From JAFGJQ01 sp964586145 (GTDB taxonomy: Bacteria; Planctomycetota; Phycisphaerae; UBA1845), in assembly GCA_964586145.1 (NCBI GenBank), contig CAZPHH010000027.1, positions 1 through 52,995 on the forward strand: a DNA stretch of 52,995 bases, written 5' to 3'. This document shows, piece after piece, positions 7,702 to 15,576 of this stretch. How positions within the stretch are numbered: position 1 is the first letter of the stretch; each line of letters opens with the position of its first letter. The notes beneath the pieces are model-generated. The model saw only the letters and a program-made list of their open reading frames with translations. It made no database searches and had not been told where the DNA came from. Both the position numbers and the translations under genes were made by a program.

Positions 7702-8070
7702 ATGACGCAGAATGCGCGATTGCTGGTGCAGACCCTCAAGGACGTGACGGTGGTGACGTTTCAGGACAGTGCCATCGTGGACGCCCAGGTCATCGAGAAG
7801 GTGGGCCAGGAACTCAATGCGCTAGTGGAGAAGCAGGATCGGCGCAAGCTGCTGCTGGACATGTCCAGGGTGACGCATCTCTCCTCCGCGGCCCTCTCCG
7901 TGCTTCTGGTCGTGCGGCAGCACATCGAGAAGGCCAACGGGATGCTGGTGATCTGCGGACTTGGCAAAGACCTTCAGAAGCTGTTCAAGCTCACGTCCCT
8001 CCACAAGATCTTTACGTTCGCGGCGAGCGAGCAGGAGGCCCTGGAAAAGATGGGCGTGATTCTGGCGTAG
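7702..8070 (+). CDS. STAS-domain anti-anti-sigma factor-like protein
   Basis: 122 residues from ATG 7702 with GGAGG 7 nt upstream. The whole protein is one STAS domain of the SpoIIAA/RsbV type: strand VTVVTFQDSAIVDA, strand RKLLLDMS, then HLSSAALSVLLVV, where Ser61/Ser62 sit at the phosphorylation position, and a C-terminal helix. Such proteins are released from or bound by an anti-sigma kinase according to phosphorylation. No RsbW-like kinase or PP2C phosphatase is adjacent, so its partner is elsewhere. It has its own promoter-like sequence and is followed by paired hairpins before the convergent ATP-grasp operon. Confidence 0.9.
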   Translation: MTQNARLLVQTLKDVTVVTFQDSAIVDAQVIEKVGQELNALVEKQDRRKLLLDMSRVTHLSSAALSVLLVVRQHIEKANGMLVICGLGKDLQKLFKLTSLHKIFTFAASEQEALEKMGVILA

Positions 8071-8086
8071 ACGGCACATGCGGTCG

Positions 8087-8125
8087 GGCCTGCCCCGCGA
8101 GCAGGCCGGCGACGTCGGCGTCGCC
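8087..8125. terminator. two consecutive hairpins between convergent genes
   Basis: Hairpin 1 has arms GGCCTGC (8087-8093) and GCAGGCC (8101-8107); hairpin 2 has arms GGCGACG (8108-8114) and CGTCGCC (8119-8125). They follow directly on one another and lie between the STAS stop (8070) and the ATP-grasp stop (8144), so they can act for both strands. No T-tract is present. Confidence 0.5.
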
Positions 8126-8143
8126 GCCAGACGGCCTCGTCCG

Positions 8144-9046
8144 CTATCCCTCCGGGGCCAGCTTCCGAAGCACGTAGTCCACGTATCGTTCGGCCGCGTC
8201 GATGCCCGTCGCCTCCTTCAGCCCCCGGAACCCGCCGAAGGCCGACACTTCAAACACCATCGGCCCGTCCGGCGTTTCTCCCACATCCACACAGGTGAAG
8301 TCGAGATCAAACAGGGCTTGGGCACGATAGGCCAGGTCAATCACGGCGTCCGACGGCTCGCACGGGCGGTATCGGCCTCCCGAGGCGGTCGTGGTGTTCC
8401 AGGCGAGCTTGCCGGCCACGCGCGCGTAGCTGGCTACGTACTGACCGCCCAGGAAAACGACGCCCATGTCCTGGCCGGGCAGGGACATGAGCCGCTGCAC
8501 GTAGAGGATGCTGTTGCCCGCCGATCGGAAGGCCTCAATGCGGTCACGCAGGTCGGGCCCGTCTTTCACGACTTCCATCCCCCGGGCCTTGGACGTGTAC
8601 AGCGGCTTGAGAACGGCCTTTCCAAACCGCACGACGGCGCTGGCCGCGTGTTCGATGTCCTCGGTGACCACGGTGTCGGGCATGGGGATCCCACCGATGC
8701 GCAGGGTCACCGTGCCGCTCAGTCGGTCGAGCAGCCGCATGATGGAGGCAGGCTTGGAGAACACCGCCACGCCGCGGGCGTGCAGGTAGTGAAGAATCTC
8801 CAGCCGGTCCAGCAGCTCCGGCCGGTAGCGAGCGCCGAGCTTCTTGACGATCAGGGCATCCAGGGTGCCCAGGTCGGTTCCGTCGCAGTTCACGCGGCCG
8901 GACGCCAGGTCGAATTCCAATCGGCGCATTTCGACGAGGAGGCGATGGCCGGTGCGGGCGGCGACGACATCCGCCAGGTGTCCGGACGACCAGCCGTTGC
9001 TCACGCCCACCACGCCGATCTTCGGGTTCTGCCTTGTCGGGGCCAC
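8144..9046 (-). CDS. RimK-like ATP-grasp ligase of the GAK type
   Basis: 300 residues from GTG 9046, preceded by GGAGG. The fold is ATP-grasp: an N-terminal pre-grasp domain (about 10-100) with LDALIVKKLGARY, then the ATP-binding core with Lys147 in AVLKP, the loop YTSKARGM (150-157), the segment QDMGVVFLGGQYVASYARV and the metal-binding end CVDV/FEVSAFGGFRG (252-275). In RimK the last motif normally has Asn after EV; here it is Ser-Ala, a feature I recall from the 'GAK system' ATP-grasp family. Such enzymes join a carboxylate to an amine via an acyl-phosphate; the substrate is unknown. It is the last gene of a four-gene set, 64 nt after the PhoU-kinase gene. Family assignment rests on memory of the motif pattern, not a search. 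Confidence 0.85.
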   Translation of the reverse strand: MAPTRQNPKIGVVGVSNGWSSGHLADVVAARTGHRLLVEMRRLEFDLASGRVNCDGTDLGTLDALIVKKLGARYRPELLDRLEILHYLHARGVAVFSKPASIMRLLDRLSGTVTLRIGGIPMPDTVVTEDIEHAASAVVRFGKAVLKPLYTSKARGMEVVKDGPDLRDRIEAFRSAGNSILYVQRLMSLPGQDMGVVFLGGQYVASYARVAGKLAWNTTTASGGRYRPCEPSDAVIDLAYRAQALFDLDFTCVDVGETPDGPMVFEVSAFGGFRGLKEATGIDAAERYVDYVLRKLAPEG

Positions 9047-9110
9047 CAGGTCCTCCGTTGGGTCGATGAACTCGGGCGGGGCGGTCTGACGCCCGCGCCT
9101 CTCCGGATGG

Positions 9111-10754
9111 TCAGCACACCAGGACGCTGTCGGACACGCGGAATTCCGTCCAGGGACGTCCGCGATGCGACAGGACGCAGGTCAACAGCCAGACGGCCCG
9201 CTCGTGCATGGCGCGGGCGAACGCCCGGTTGAGTTCGAACCGGGTCGACGTGGCGAAGGACCGGATCAGGCCGAGGGCCAGTCGGGCCTCGAACGTGTCG
9301 TCCCCGGCGTCGCGGGCGAACCGACGGGCGAACGCGAGGAACCGGCAGGCCACGTCCTCGATGCTCTGTCGCACATTCCGGACGAACACGGGCAGGCGGA
9401 AACACGAGACCAGAAACACGGACACATCCTGCACGTAGTCCATGTCGCAGGAGCGGTGCACGTCGACGAAATGCAGGCTGTCGGCGTCGCGGTTGTAGAT
9501 GATGTTGTCCAGGTTGAAATCGCCGTGGATCAGCACGGAGAACGGGGCGCCCAGTGCGGTGTCCAGATCGGCGGCCTGTTCCAGCAGCTTGCAAAAGGCC
9601 GGGATCGGGCGGCTTCCGATGCGCCCGCCGCCGCGGCGGAACCCGGGGTGCATCCGGTACACGTCGTCGATCCGTGCCGCGAGTTGGCGGATGTACCGCC
9701 CGTTGACCGGCTCGGGCTTGCGAGTGGCCGACCAGAGCCGATCCAGGGTCTCTGCGACACGGTCCTGGGCGTGCCGGGCGGACTCGGCATCGCCGTTCAG
9801 GATGATCTCCTGGAACGTGACGCCGTCGAGGTACTGCAGGAGCAGGGCGGCCCCGGCCTCCCGCTTCTCGAACTCGACGACGGCCGGCACCAGTCCCGGC
9901 GCCACTTCGCTCCAGCGCTGCAGGCTTTCCTTTTCCGCCTGGAGCTTGTCCGGCTGGCCCTCTTTGAACAGGACTTTTCGAAGGCTCTCCGCGCCCTGCG
10001 AGGGCTCGACCGTGCCGACTCGCACCCCGGAGCGGGTGCCCCAGATGGAGCCGAGTTCCATGTTGTCCAGCGAAGGCTCGTTCTCGGCGGTGGCGGCGAC
10101 GGCCTGATCGAGCATGCGGTACTGGTGAACCTTCAGGCGCTCCCCCAGCACGGCGAAGAGCACGGCCTCGCCGATGTTGAGCAGGGAGTCGCCCATCCGC
10201 TCCAGGTAGTGCAGGATGAACAGCACCGTGATGAGCCGTTCGGGCTCCCGGGAGCTGCGCAGGGCCGCAATCACTTCCTCGAAATCGGCGCGGTACAGCC
10301 GGTCCGTGACGTGCTCGGCATGACAGATGCGCAGGGCGAGCGAGGAATCCCGCTGCTGCAGGGCCTCGGCAATCAGGGCCACACCCTCAAAGAGCGACTC
10401 GAAGTACGCTCCGTAGTTGAAGGACGCGAGCAGGGCGGGGTCGCCGAGGTAATGGGTCTGCCGGGCCACGTTCACGGAGAGATCCGCAATGCGCTCCAGG
10501 TTGGCGGTGATGATGCTCAGGGCCCGCACCGTGTCCACCGTGCGCTCGTCCGCCTGGGGGTTGCCCCGGATGAACTTGAAGCACTCGTTCTCGATCATGC
10601 TTTTCTGCGTGTCGATGTAGTCGTCGCTCCGGCGAATGGCGTCCACCAGACGAGGGTCCGGGGAACCCAGAAGCCGGCGCGTGCTCTCGAGCTGCTTCGT
10701 GGTCTGCACGGCCATGAAGCGGAAGTTGCGCAGAATTCCTTCAAAGCTGGCCAT
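9111..10754 (-). CDS. PhoU domain fused to an APH-type kinase
   Basis: 547 residues from ATG 10754 with AGGAAG upstream. The N-terminal 215 residues form a PhoU-like helical bundle with both metal-binding repeats visible: LERIADLSVN (86-95) and LERMGDSLLN (184-193). After a linker, residues 255-490 look like an aminoglycoside phosphotransferase/choline kinase fold: Lys264 in VLFKE, a hinge near LLLQYLDG, the catalytic HGDFNLDN (410-417) with Asp412 and Asn417, and the metal-binding Asp431 in FVDVHRS. Free PhoU proteins signal phosphate status; APH-type kinases phosphorylate small molecules. The fusion suggests phosphorylation of an unknown substrate under control of a metal-binding PhoU sensor. 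It is 9 nt after the amphi-Trp gene. Confidence 0.85.
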   Translation of the reverse strand: MASFEGILRNFRFMAVQTTKQLESTRRLLGSPDPRLVDAIRRSDDYIDTQKSMIENECFKFIRGNPQADERTVDTVRALSIITANLERIADLSVNVARQTHYLGDPALLASFNYGAYFESLFEGVALIAEALQQRDSSLALRICHAEHVTDRLYRADFEEVIAALRSSREPERLITVLFILHYLERMGDSLLNIGEAVLFAVLGERLKVHQYRMLDQAVAATAENEPSLDNMELGSIWGTRSGVRVGTVEPSQGAESLRKVLFKEGQPDKLQAEKESLQRWSEVAPGLVPAVVEFEKREAGAALLLQYLDGVTFQEIILNGDAESARHAQDRVAETLDRLWSATRKPEPVNGRYIRQLAARIDDVYRMHPGFRRGGGRIGSRPIPAFCKLLEQAADLDTALGAPFSVLIHGDFNLDNIIYNRDADSLHFVDVHRSCDMDYVQDVSVFLVSCFRLPVFVRNVRQSIEDVACRFLAFARRFARDAGDDTFEARLALGLIRSFATSTRFELNRAFARAMHERAVWLLTCVLSHRGRPWTEFRVSDSVLVC

Positions 10755-10763
10755 GCGGGCTTC

Positions 10764-11066
10764 CTACCTCGATGCGGGCCGGACGCGCAGGGCGCCGTGA
10801 TGGAGATCGTCCGTGGGTAGGTCTTCACGCCAACTGACGCGGATGACCAGCCCGCTGCGGTATGAACCCCGCCGGGCGTCCACGCGGAAACGCAGCAGGT
10901 CGTGTGGCTCGAGCTCGACTTCGCGGTCGTCACTGGCCAGAGACAGCCGTCCGGCGGCCAGGCCTTCGGCGATCGCCCGCAGGTACGCTTCGATGGACTT
11001 GCCGTCCTGCAGCGACTCGTGTTTGAACGTATTCCTGGTTTTGCCCGTTCCGTCGGACATACGCAT
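10764..11066 (-). CDS. amphi-Trp-like small protein
   Basis: 100 residues from ATG 11066, with AAGGGG upstream; ATG 11060 is an alternative. After a charged N-terminus the body reads as an amphipathic helix (SIEAYLRAIAEGLAAGRL), two or three strands, and a conserved-looking tryptophan in VIRVSWRED. This matches the amphi-Trp domain (small proteins of 70-100 residues) that is found near ATP-grasp/kinase gene sets. No catalytic residues are seen; it is likely a binding or carrier partner. It lies 11 nt after the PHP-like gene and 9 nt before the PhoU-kinase gene, so it is part of the same operon. Confidence 0.75.
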   Translation of the reverse strand: MRMSDGTGKTRNTFKHESLQDGKSIEAYLRAIAEGLAAGRLSLASDDREVELEPHDLLRFRVDARRGSYRSGLVIRVSWREDLPTDDLHHGALRVRPASR

Positions 11067-11077
11067 GCCACCCCTTC

Positions 11078-12223
11078 CTATCCCAGCCGTTGCTTGTACT
11101 GGTCGATCAGGCTGTTTCGGTCGGCCTTCGCCAGGCGCAGCTTCGGGCCGATGGACGCATGCTCCCACGCCGGCTGGACCCCCAGCTCGCGGCCGGCTTT
11201 CTCGGGATCCTGCCGGTCCGGCTCGACGACCTTCTCGCCGAAATGCGTGTCGTCACCCATGAAGAGGAGCAGGTGCCGGTCGCCGTTGCGCCGAGCCCGG
11301 TTCTGGCGGACCACCACGTGGATCAGGAACTCCGTGTACTGCTGTGACTGCGGGTTCCACACTTCGATGCCGTCGACGTCATAATCGGCCAGCAGAATGG
11401 GCCAGAACTGCTCCGGGTGGGGAACCACCAGGCACCCGCCCAGTCCCCGAACCTCTTCAATGACCTCCTGCGTGCGATGGAAGTGTGAAGGCTTGAACTC
11501 CGCCTTCACGATCTTCTTGACTGCCAGCAGGAAGAGCTGTGCGTGGTGCAGGATCGCCGGCTCGTAGCGGTCGTGCAGGGCGTTGAAGAAGTTGCGGAGA
11601 AGCTTGTTCTTGAGCATGTCCGGCCGTGTGGCGGACTCGTTTCGTTCGATGAGCTGCCGGATCTTGCCGACCTGGACCCGCACGAAGCGAACCAGTTCCG
11701 GCGAGGCCCCGGTCCGGTCCGCGGCCTTCTCCACGCGATCGTTATGGGCCGGCTCCAGGATGGAGTCGATCAACTCGTGAAGCTGCGTGGCCCGGTAGCG
11801 GAACGTGCGAGCGAGCATGGCCTTGAACGCGGCCGCCCCCTCCAGCTTTGCGGCTGCGAAATGCGCCAGCAACTGGACCTTCAAGTCGAACTCGGGTGAG
11901 TAGCAGTCTATTTCCACACCGGCATACGCACCGAGCGTCATCAACTCGTTATGCTGGGTGGGGATGATCAGTTGCGAGCGGTGGTGCGGGAACGTGGCGC
12001 GCACCCGCTCCAGGATCAGCTCCAGCGGCACGAACTCCGGGTGCCAGTGGACGCCGAGCACCGCATCCTGCTGGGGATACGACTGCGGCGGATGACGAAC
12101 CTGATCTTCCTGCACGGGGGTCAGCCGCGTGGACACCAGTCGCAGAAAGGTCTGCCGGTCCCACTCGGTGACCTCGGGGTCCGCGCGGGTGATGCATTCC
12201 TGTGGTCGATTCAGGGCGGTCAC
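11078..12223 (-). CDS. PHP-like metal-dependent hydrolase
   Basis: 381 residues from GTG 12223, which has GGAGA 9 nt upstream; the 127-codon extension of the frame is low-complexity and rejected. The metal-ligand pattern of the PHP (polymerase and histidinol phosphatase) superfamily is visible: H59-W-H61, His91 in PTQHNE, Glu104 in GVEID, His269 in VPHPEQF, and D324-D325-T-H327 in GDDTHFG. A large helical insert (about 115-250) separates the first and second halves. PHP enzymes are phosphoesterases or amidohydrolases with two or three metal ions. The substrate is unknown. It is the first gene of the ATP-grasp operon; 176 nt separate it from the thioesterase gene. Confidence 0.75.
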   Translation of the reverse strand: MTALNRPQECITRADPEVTEWDRQTFLRLVSTRLTPVQEDQVRHPPQSYPQQDAVLGVHWHPEFVPLELILERVRATFPHHRSQLIIPTQHNELMTLGAYAGVEIDCYSPEFDLKVQLLAHFAAAKLEGAAAFKAMLARTFRYRATQLHELIDSILEPAHNDRVEKAADRTGASPELVRFVRVQVGKIRQLIERNESATRPDMLKNKLLRNFFNALHDRYEPAILHHAQLFLLAVKKIVKAEFKPSHFHRTQEVIEEVRGLGGCLVVPHPEQFWPILLADYDVDGIEVWNPQSQQYTEFLIHVVVRQNRARRNGDRHLLLFMGDDTHFGEKVVEPDRQDPEKAGRELGVQPAWEHASIGPKLRLAKADRNSLIDQYKQRLG

Positions 12224-12399
12224 ATGGCGTCTCCGGCGGCAAGAGGCAGCCGATCGAAGCGAACGGCTTGACGTCAGGGGCCGCTGCGGGCCCGTGACCG
12301 TGCCGTCCAGCTTGCTGCCTGCTGTCAGCTCCCGCCGTCTGTCGAGCATACTCGATTCCGGGTTTGAGCGGTAGGGCGTCGTGCCGCGGCGGGGGAGCG

Positions 12400-12798
12400 T
12401 CAGGTCGCCGACCACATGGCTTCGGGCATCAGCGCCGGGCGGCCGTCCCGGCCCACGCAGGCCAGGGTGGATGCCGCCTCCGTGACGAGGCGGCCGTCCA
12501 CGTGCATCTCGTACGTGTGGTCGACGCGTGTACGCGTTTTGCGGACCACACGCGTGCGGATGGTCACAAGGTCGTCGTACCGGACGGGAGCACGGTAGCG
12601 GCACTCGATGCGGGTCACAACGAAGAAGACGCCCTGGGCCTCCAGGTCGCGATAGCGGATTCCCCGGCTGCGCAGCAGTTCGGTGCGGGCCATTTCAAAG
12701 TATTCGAAGTACCTCGCGTGGTGCAGCAGGCCGAAGGAGTCGCACTCGGCGTAGCGGACGCGCACCGGAATGTCGAAGGAATCGGGATGCTCGCTCAT
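12400..12798 (-). CDS. acyl-CoA thioesterase, YbgC/4HBT family
   Basis: 132 residues from ATG 12798. Single hotdog domain: VRVRYAECDSFGLLHHARYFEYFE carries the 4HBT signature with a catalytic acidic residue (Asp21 in AECD), and later strands read ECRYRAPVRYDDLVTIRTRV. This family hydrolyses acyl-CoA thioesters; members near envelope genes act on short-chain or hydroxybenzoyl substrates. The true substrate cannot be read from sequence. It is 21 nt after the M28 peptidase gene on the same strand and probably co-transcribed. No clear Shine-Dalgarno sequence is seen. Confidence 0.88.
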   Translation of the reverse strand: MSEHPDSFDIPVRVRYAECDSFGLLHHARYFEYFEMARTELLRSRGIRYRDLEAQGVFFVVTRIECRYRAPVRYDDLVTIRTRVVRKTRTRVDHTYEMHVDGRLVTEAASTLACVGRDGRPALMPEAMWSAT

Positions 12799-12819
12799 GT
12801 TGAAGGCGCTGCCGTTTCA

Positions 12820-14712
12820 TCAGTGACCGGAGGCCAGGACGACCTCCAGGGTTACTTGTTCCTCACCCCGCTGAACGACAATCGTCAGCTTGTCTCCCGG
12901 ACGCTTTCCGCTCAGGGTCACCATGTACTCCTCCACGCTGTTCACCGTCGCGTCGTTGACGCGGAGGATGCGGTCGCCGCTCCTCACGCCCGCCTGGTCG
13001 GCGGGACGGCCGGGTGAAACGGCCGCCACCTCCATGCCGGGCGCGTCCGACTCCCCGAAGCCCGGCATGAGCCCCATGACCACTTTGAACCCGCCGCGCC
13101 CGTGCGACATTCCGCCCGCTGTGCTGCAGGTCAGCTTCGCATCGCGGTCGGCCAGCTCTTCGGTCACCGCGTACACGAACTCGAGAATCCGCACCGCGCC
13201 CCGCTCGTTGATGAGTTCGGTGTCATCGTCAGGGGTGTGGTACTCGTCGTGCATGCCGCCGAAAAAGTGCAGGGCGGGAATGCCTTTGGCATAGAAGGAC
13301 GCGTGATCGCTGCCGCCCAGGGCGCCCCCGGCACGGCTCAGCTCAATCCCGACCTGCTCGGCGCACCGGGTGAGGATTTCGTCAAATTCGTCGGCCGACC
13401 GGACGCCGAAAACCTGTACACGGTCACAGCCTACCGGCATGCGGCCGATCATGTCCAGGTTCAGCATGGAGGCCGTCTTGTCCAGCGGAATGGTGGGGTC
13501 CGCCACAAAACGCTGGCTCCCGATCAGGCCGGATTCCTCAGCCGTGAACGTCATGAACACCAGGGTGCGGCGGGTCGGGCCGCGCCGGGCAAAGGCCGCG
13601 GCCAGTTCCAGGACGCCGGCCACCCCCGACGCGTTGTCGTCCGCGCCGTTGAAGATGGCGGGGGTGTCGGCCGGCTCGCCCCGGGCCGGTCCCTGCCCGG
13701 GGAGTTGTACACCGAGGTGGTCGTGATGCGCCCCGATGATGACGTACTCGTCGGCCTTCGGCCCGCGGCCGGGCAGGACGGCCACGACGTTTCGCACGTC
13801 GGTCCGGACCCATCGGATGGCCGGTCGGCCCTGCGCCCGTACGCCCTTTAAAGCGGCGGAGCAGCTTTGTCCCGCGTCGAGCTTCGGCTGGAGGACGTCC
13901 AGCGTTTCCAGTCCACCGGCGGCGAGCATGGCATCGGCCAGCGTGCGTCGGATGTGCAGGGCGGGCATGCCGAAATCGCTCGTATTGGGTCCGGCATGGA
14001 ATGGCATCAGCTCATCCGCCTGGTCGGCTCCCGGCTTCGGGTTGACGATCAGAATCGCGGCGGCATCGCGGTTGCGGGCGTTGGACACCTTGTTCTGGAA
14101 TGACGCGAAGGCTGTGAAATGCCCGTCCTCCTGCCAGCCGGGAGGCTCTCCGCGGAGAACCAGGACCACCCTGCCCGCCAGGTCGAGATGAATGAAATCA
14201 TCGTGTTGACGCTCCGCGTTCACCAGGCCGTATCCGCAGAAGAGGACCTCGCCGGAGAAGGCCTTGTCGGACGAGAACGGGAAGGGGACGTAATCGAGGT
14301 GCAGTGCGGGTTGCGCGTCGATGCCGGTGATTGTAAGGGTCGTGTCGTTGCCCAGGGTGGCGCCGGCCTTCATATCAAAGCCGTGAAAGAATGAGTCCTG
14401 CCTGCCCGCGGGTTTGAGGCCCAGCCGCTCGAACGTCCCGGCGATGTACTCCGTGCTCTTGCGGATTCCGTCCGTGCCGATCCCGCGGCCGCCCAGTTCG
14501 TCACTGGCCAGGTACGCCACGTGGGCGAGATAGGCGTCGGGCGAGAACGTCGGGCGAGCCGTGGCGGCGCCGTTCGACGGGGCCGGCGCCGTGGTCACCG
14601 GCGCGGCGGCCGGCTGTCCGTGCGCGGCCGGACAGACGCAGCCCGCCACACAGAGTACGAGCGTCCGGAAGCCGGCACGTCGAAGGGCGTTGTGGCCGAA
14701 CCGTTTGCGCAT
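12820..14712 (-). CDS. secreted M28 zinc peptidase with PA and PDZ domains
   Basis: 630 residues from ATG 14712 with AGGAG upstream; the upstream extension is rejected. A basic start and hydrophobic core with a likely cleavage after AHG (about residue 33) give an exported protein. A protease-associated-like domain occupies about 130-320. The M28 domain follows with the co-catalytic zinc ligands in IIGAHHDHLG, NGADDNASG, TAEESGLIG (catalytic Glu), NLDMIGR and HEYHTPDDD-like DEYHTPDDD. A C-terminal PDZ domain begins at about 535 (GFKVVMGLMPGFGE, then RPADQAGVRSGDRIL). M28 family enzymes are aminopeptidases or carboxypeptidases; this one probably trims peptides outside the cytoplasm. Confidence 0.92.
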   Translation of the reverse strand: MRKRFGHNALRRAGFRTLVLCVAGCVCPAAHGQPAAAPVTTAPAPSNGAATARPTFSPDAYLAHVAYLASDELGGRGIGTDGIRKSTEYIAGTFERLGLKPAGRQDSFFHGFDMKAGATLGNDTTLTITGIDAQPALHLDYVPFPFSSDKAFSGEVLFCGYGLVNAERQHDDFIHLDLAGRVVLVLRGEPPGWQEDGHFTAFASFQNKVSNARNRDAAAILIVNPKPGADQADELMPFHAGPNTSDFGMPALHIRRTLADAMLAAGGLETLDVLQPKLDAGQSCSAALKGVRAQGRPAIRWVRTDVRNVVAVLPGRGPKADEYVIIGAHHDHLGVQLPGQGPARGEPADTPAIFNGADDNASGVAGVLELAAAFARRGPTRRTLVFMTFTAEESGLIGSQRFVADPTIPLDKTASMLNLDMIGRMPVGCDRVQVFGVRSADEFDEILTRCAEQVGIELSRAGGALGGSDHASFYAKGIPALHFFGGMHDEYHTPDDDTELINERGAVRILEFVYAVTEELADRDAKLTCSTAGGMSHGRGGFKVVMGLMPGFGESDAPGMEVAAVSPGRPADQAGVRSGDRILRVNDATVNSVEEYMVTLSGKRPGDKLTIVVQRGEEQVTLEVVLASGH

Positions 14713-14821
14713 GGCTGGGTCGCTCCTGGGCTCGGAGGCCGTCGCTTGGGGCGGATTCGTCGGCGCGGTGTGAACGGCCCCATGCCATTGTAGCCGGCGG
14801 ATCGAGCGGGGAAAGTGCGGC

Positions 14822-14850
14822 GGCGGACCGACCATGGAGGTCGGGCCGCC
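14822..14850 (-). terminator. terminator hairpin after clpP2
   Basis: 12-nt arms GGCGGACCGACC (14822-14833) and GGTCGGGCCGCC (14839-14850) pair with a single A.G mismatch around loop ATGGA; one extra C-G pair at 14821/14851 extends it. It lies between the clpP2 stop and the M28 gene start, and CTTT follows on the minus strand. Confidence 0.6.
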
Positions 14851-14889
14851 GGTTCCGTCTTCTGGGATTCGCGGCTGCGAGGAGGCGGA

Positions 14890-15495
14890 TCAGCCTGTGG
14901 GCAGGCGATCGACCACCTTGTCGGCCAGCCCGTAGGCGACGGCCTCTTCCGCGTCGAGCCACTTGTTGCGGTCGCAGTCGCGTTCGATCTGGGCCTCGGG
15001 CTTGCCGGTTCGCTCGGCGAGGATGGCGTACAGCCGCTTGCGGATGCGGATGATCTCCTCGGCCTCGATGGCCAGGTCGGTCGCGACACCGAACATCACC
15101 CCGCCGATCAGCGGCTGGTGGAGCAGCATGCGGGAGTTGGGGAGCATGTATCGCTTGCCCGGCGCTCCGCCGCACATGAGGATCGCCCCCATGCTGGCGG
15201 CCATGCCGACGCAATAGGTGGCCACGTTGCAGGAGATGGTCTGCATCAGGTCATAGATCGCCATGCCGGCGGACACCGATCCGCCCGGCGAGTTCACGTA
15301 AAACGTGATGTCCTTCTTGGCGTCCTCGTTGGCCAGGAACAGCAGTTGGGCGTTAATGATACCCGCGACGTCGTCGTCGACGGGGCCGCCCATGAAGATG
15401 ATGCGGTCCTTCAGCAGGCGGGAGTAGATGTCGTAGGCCCGCTCGCCGTGCTGACTGGTCTCAATCACGAAGGGAATCTGCATCTGGGTCGCCAT
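14890..15495 (-). CDS. clpP: ClpP-family peptidase with Asn at the catalytic Asp position
   Basis: 201 residues from ATG 15495 with GGAGA upstream. ClpP fold with NSPGGSVSAG oxyanion region, nucleophile Ser101 in GMAASMGA and His126 in LLHQP. The third triad residue normally lies in the RDxF motif near residue 177; here the sequence is ERDCDRNKWL, placing Asn177 where Asp is expected. The same Ser-His-Asn triad is known in Listeria ClpP1, which is activated by pairing with a second ClpP. The neighbouring clpP1 product (208 residues) has an intact triad, so a mixed complex is likely. It is the last gene of tig-clpP1-clpP2, 81 nt after clpP1. Confidence 0.93.
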   Translation of the reverse strand: MATQMQIPFVIETSQHGERAYDIYSRLLKDRIIFMGGPVDDDVAGIINAQLLFLANEDAKKDITFYVNSPGGSVSAGMAIYDLMQTISCNVATYCVGMAASMGAILMCGGAPGKRYMLPNSRMLLHQPLIGGVMFGVATDLAIEAEEIIRIRKRLYAILAERTGKPEAQIERDCDRNKWLDAEEAVAYGLADKVVDRLPTG

Positions 15496-15576
15496 GAGTG
15501 TGATCGTCTCCGTAGGGGGCCGCCGCTGCGAGCGGCCGGGCGTGGCCGCGCGAGTTCGTGAGAGGCCGGGCCCGAA

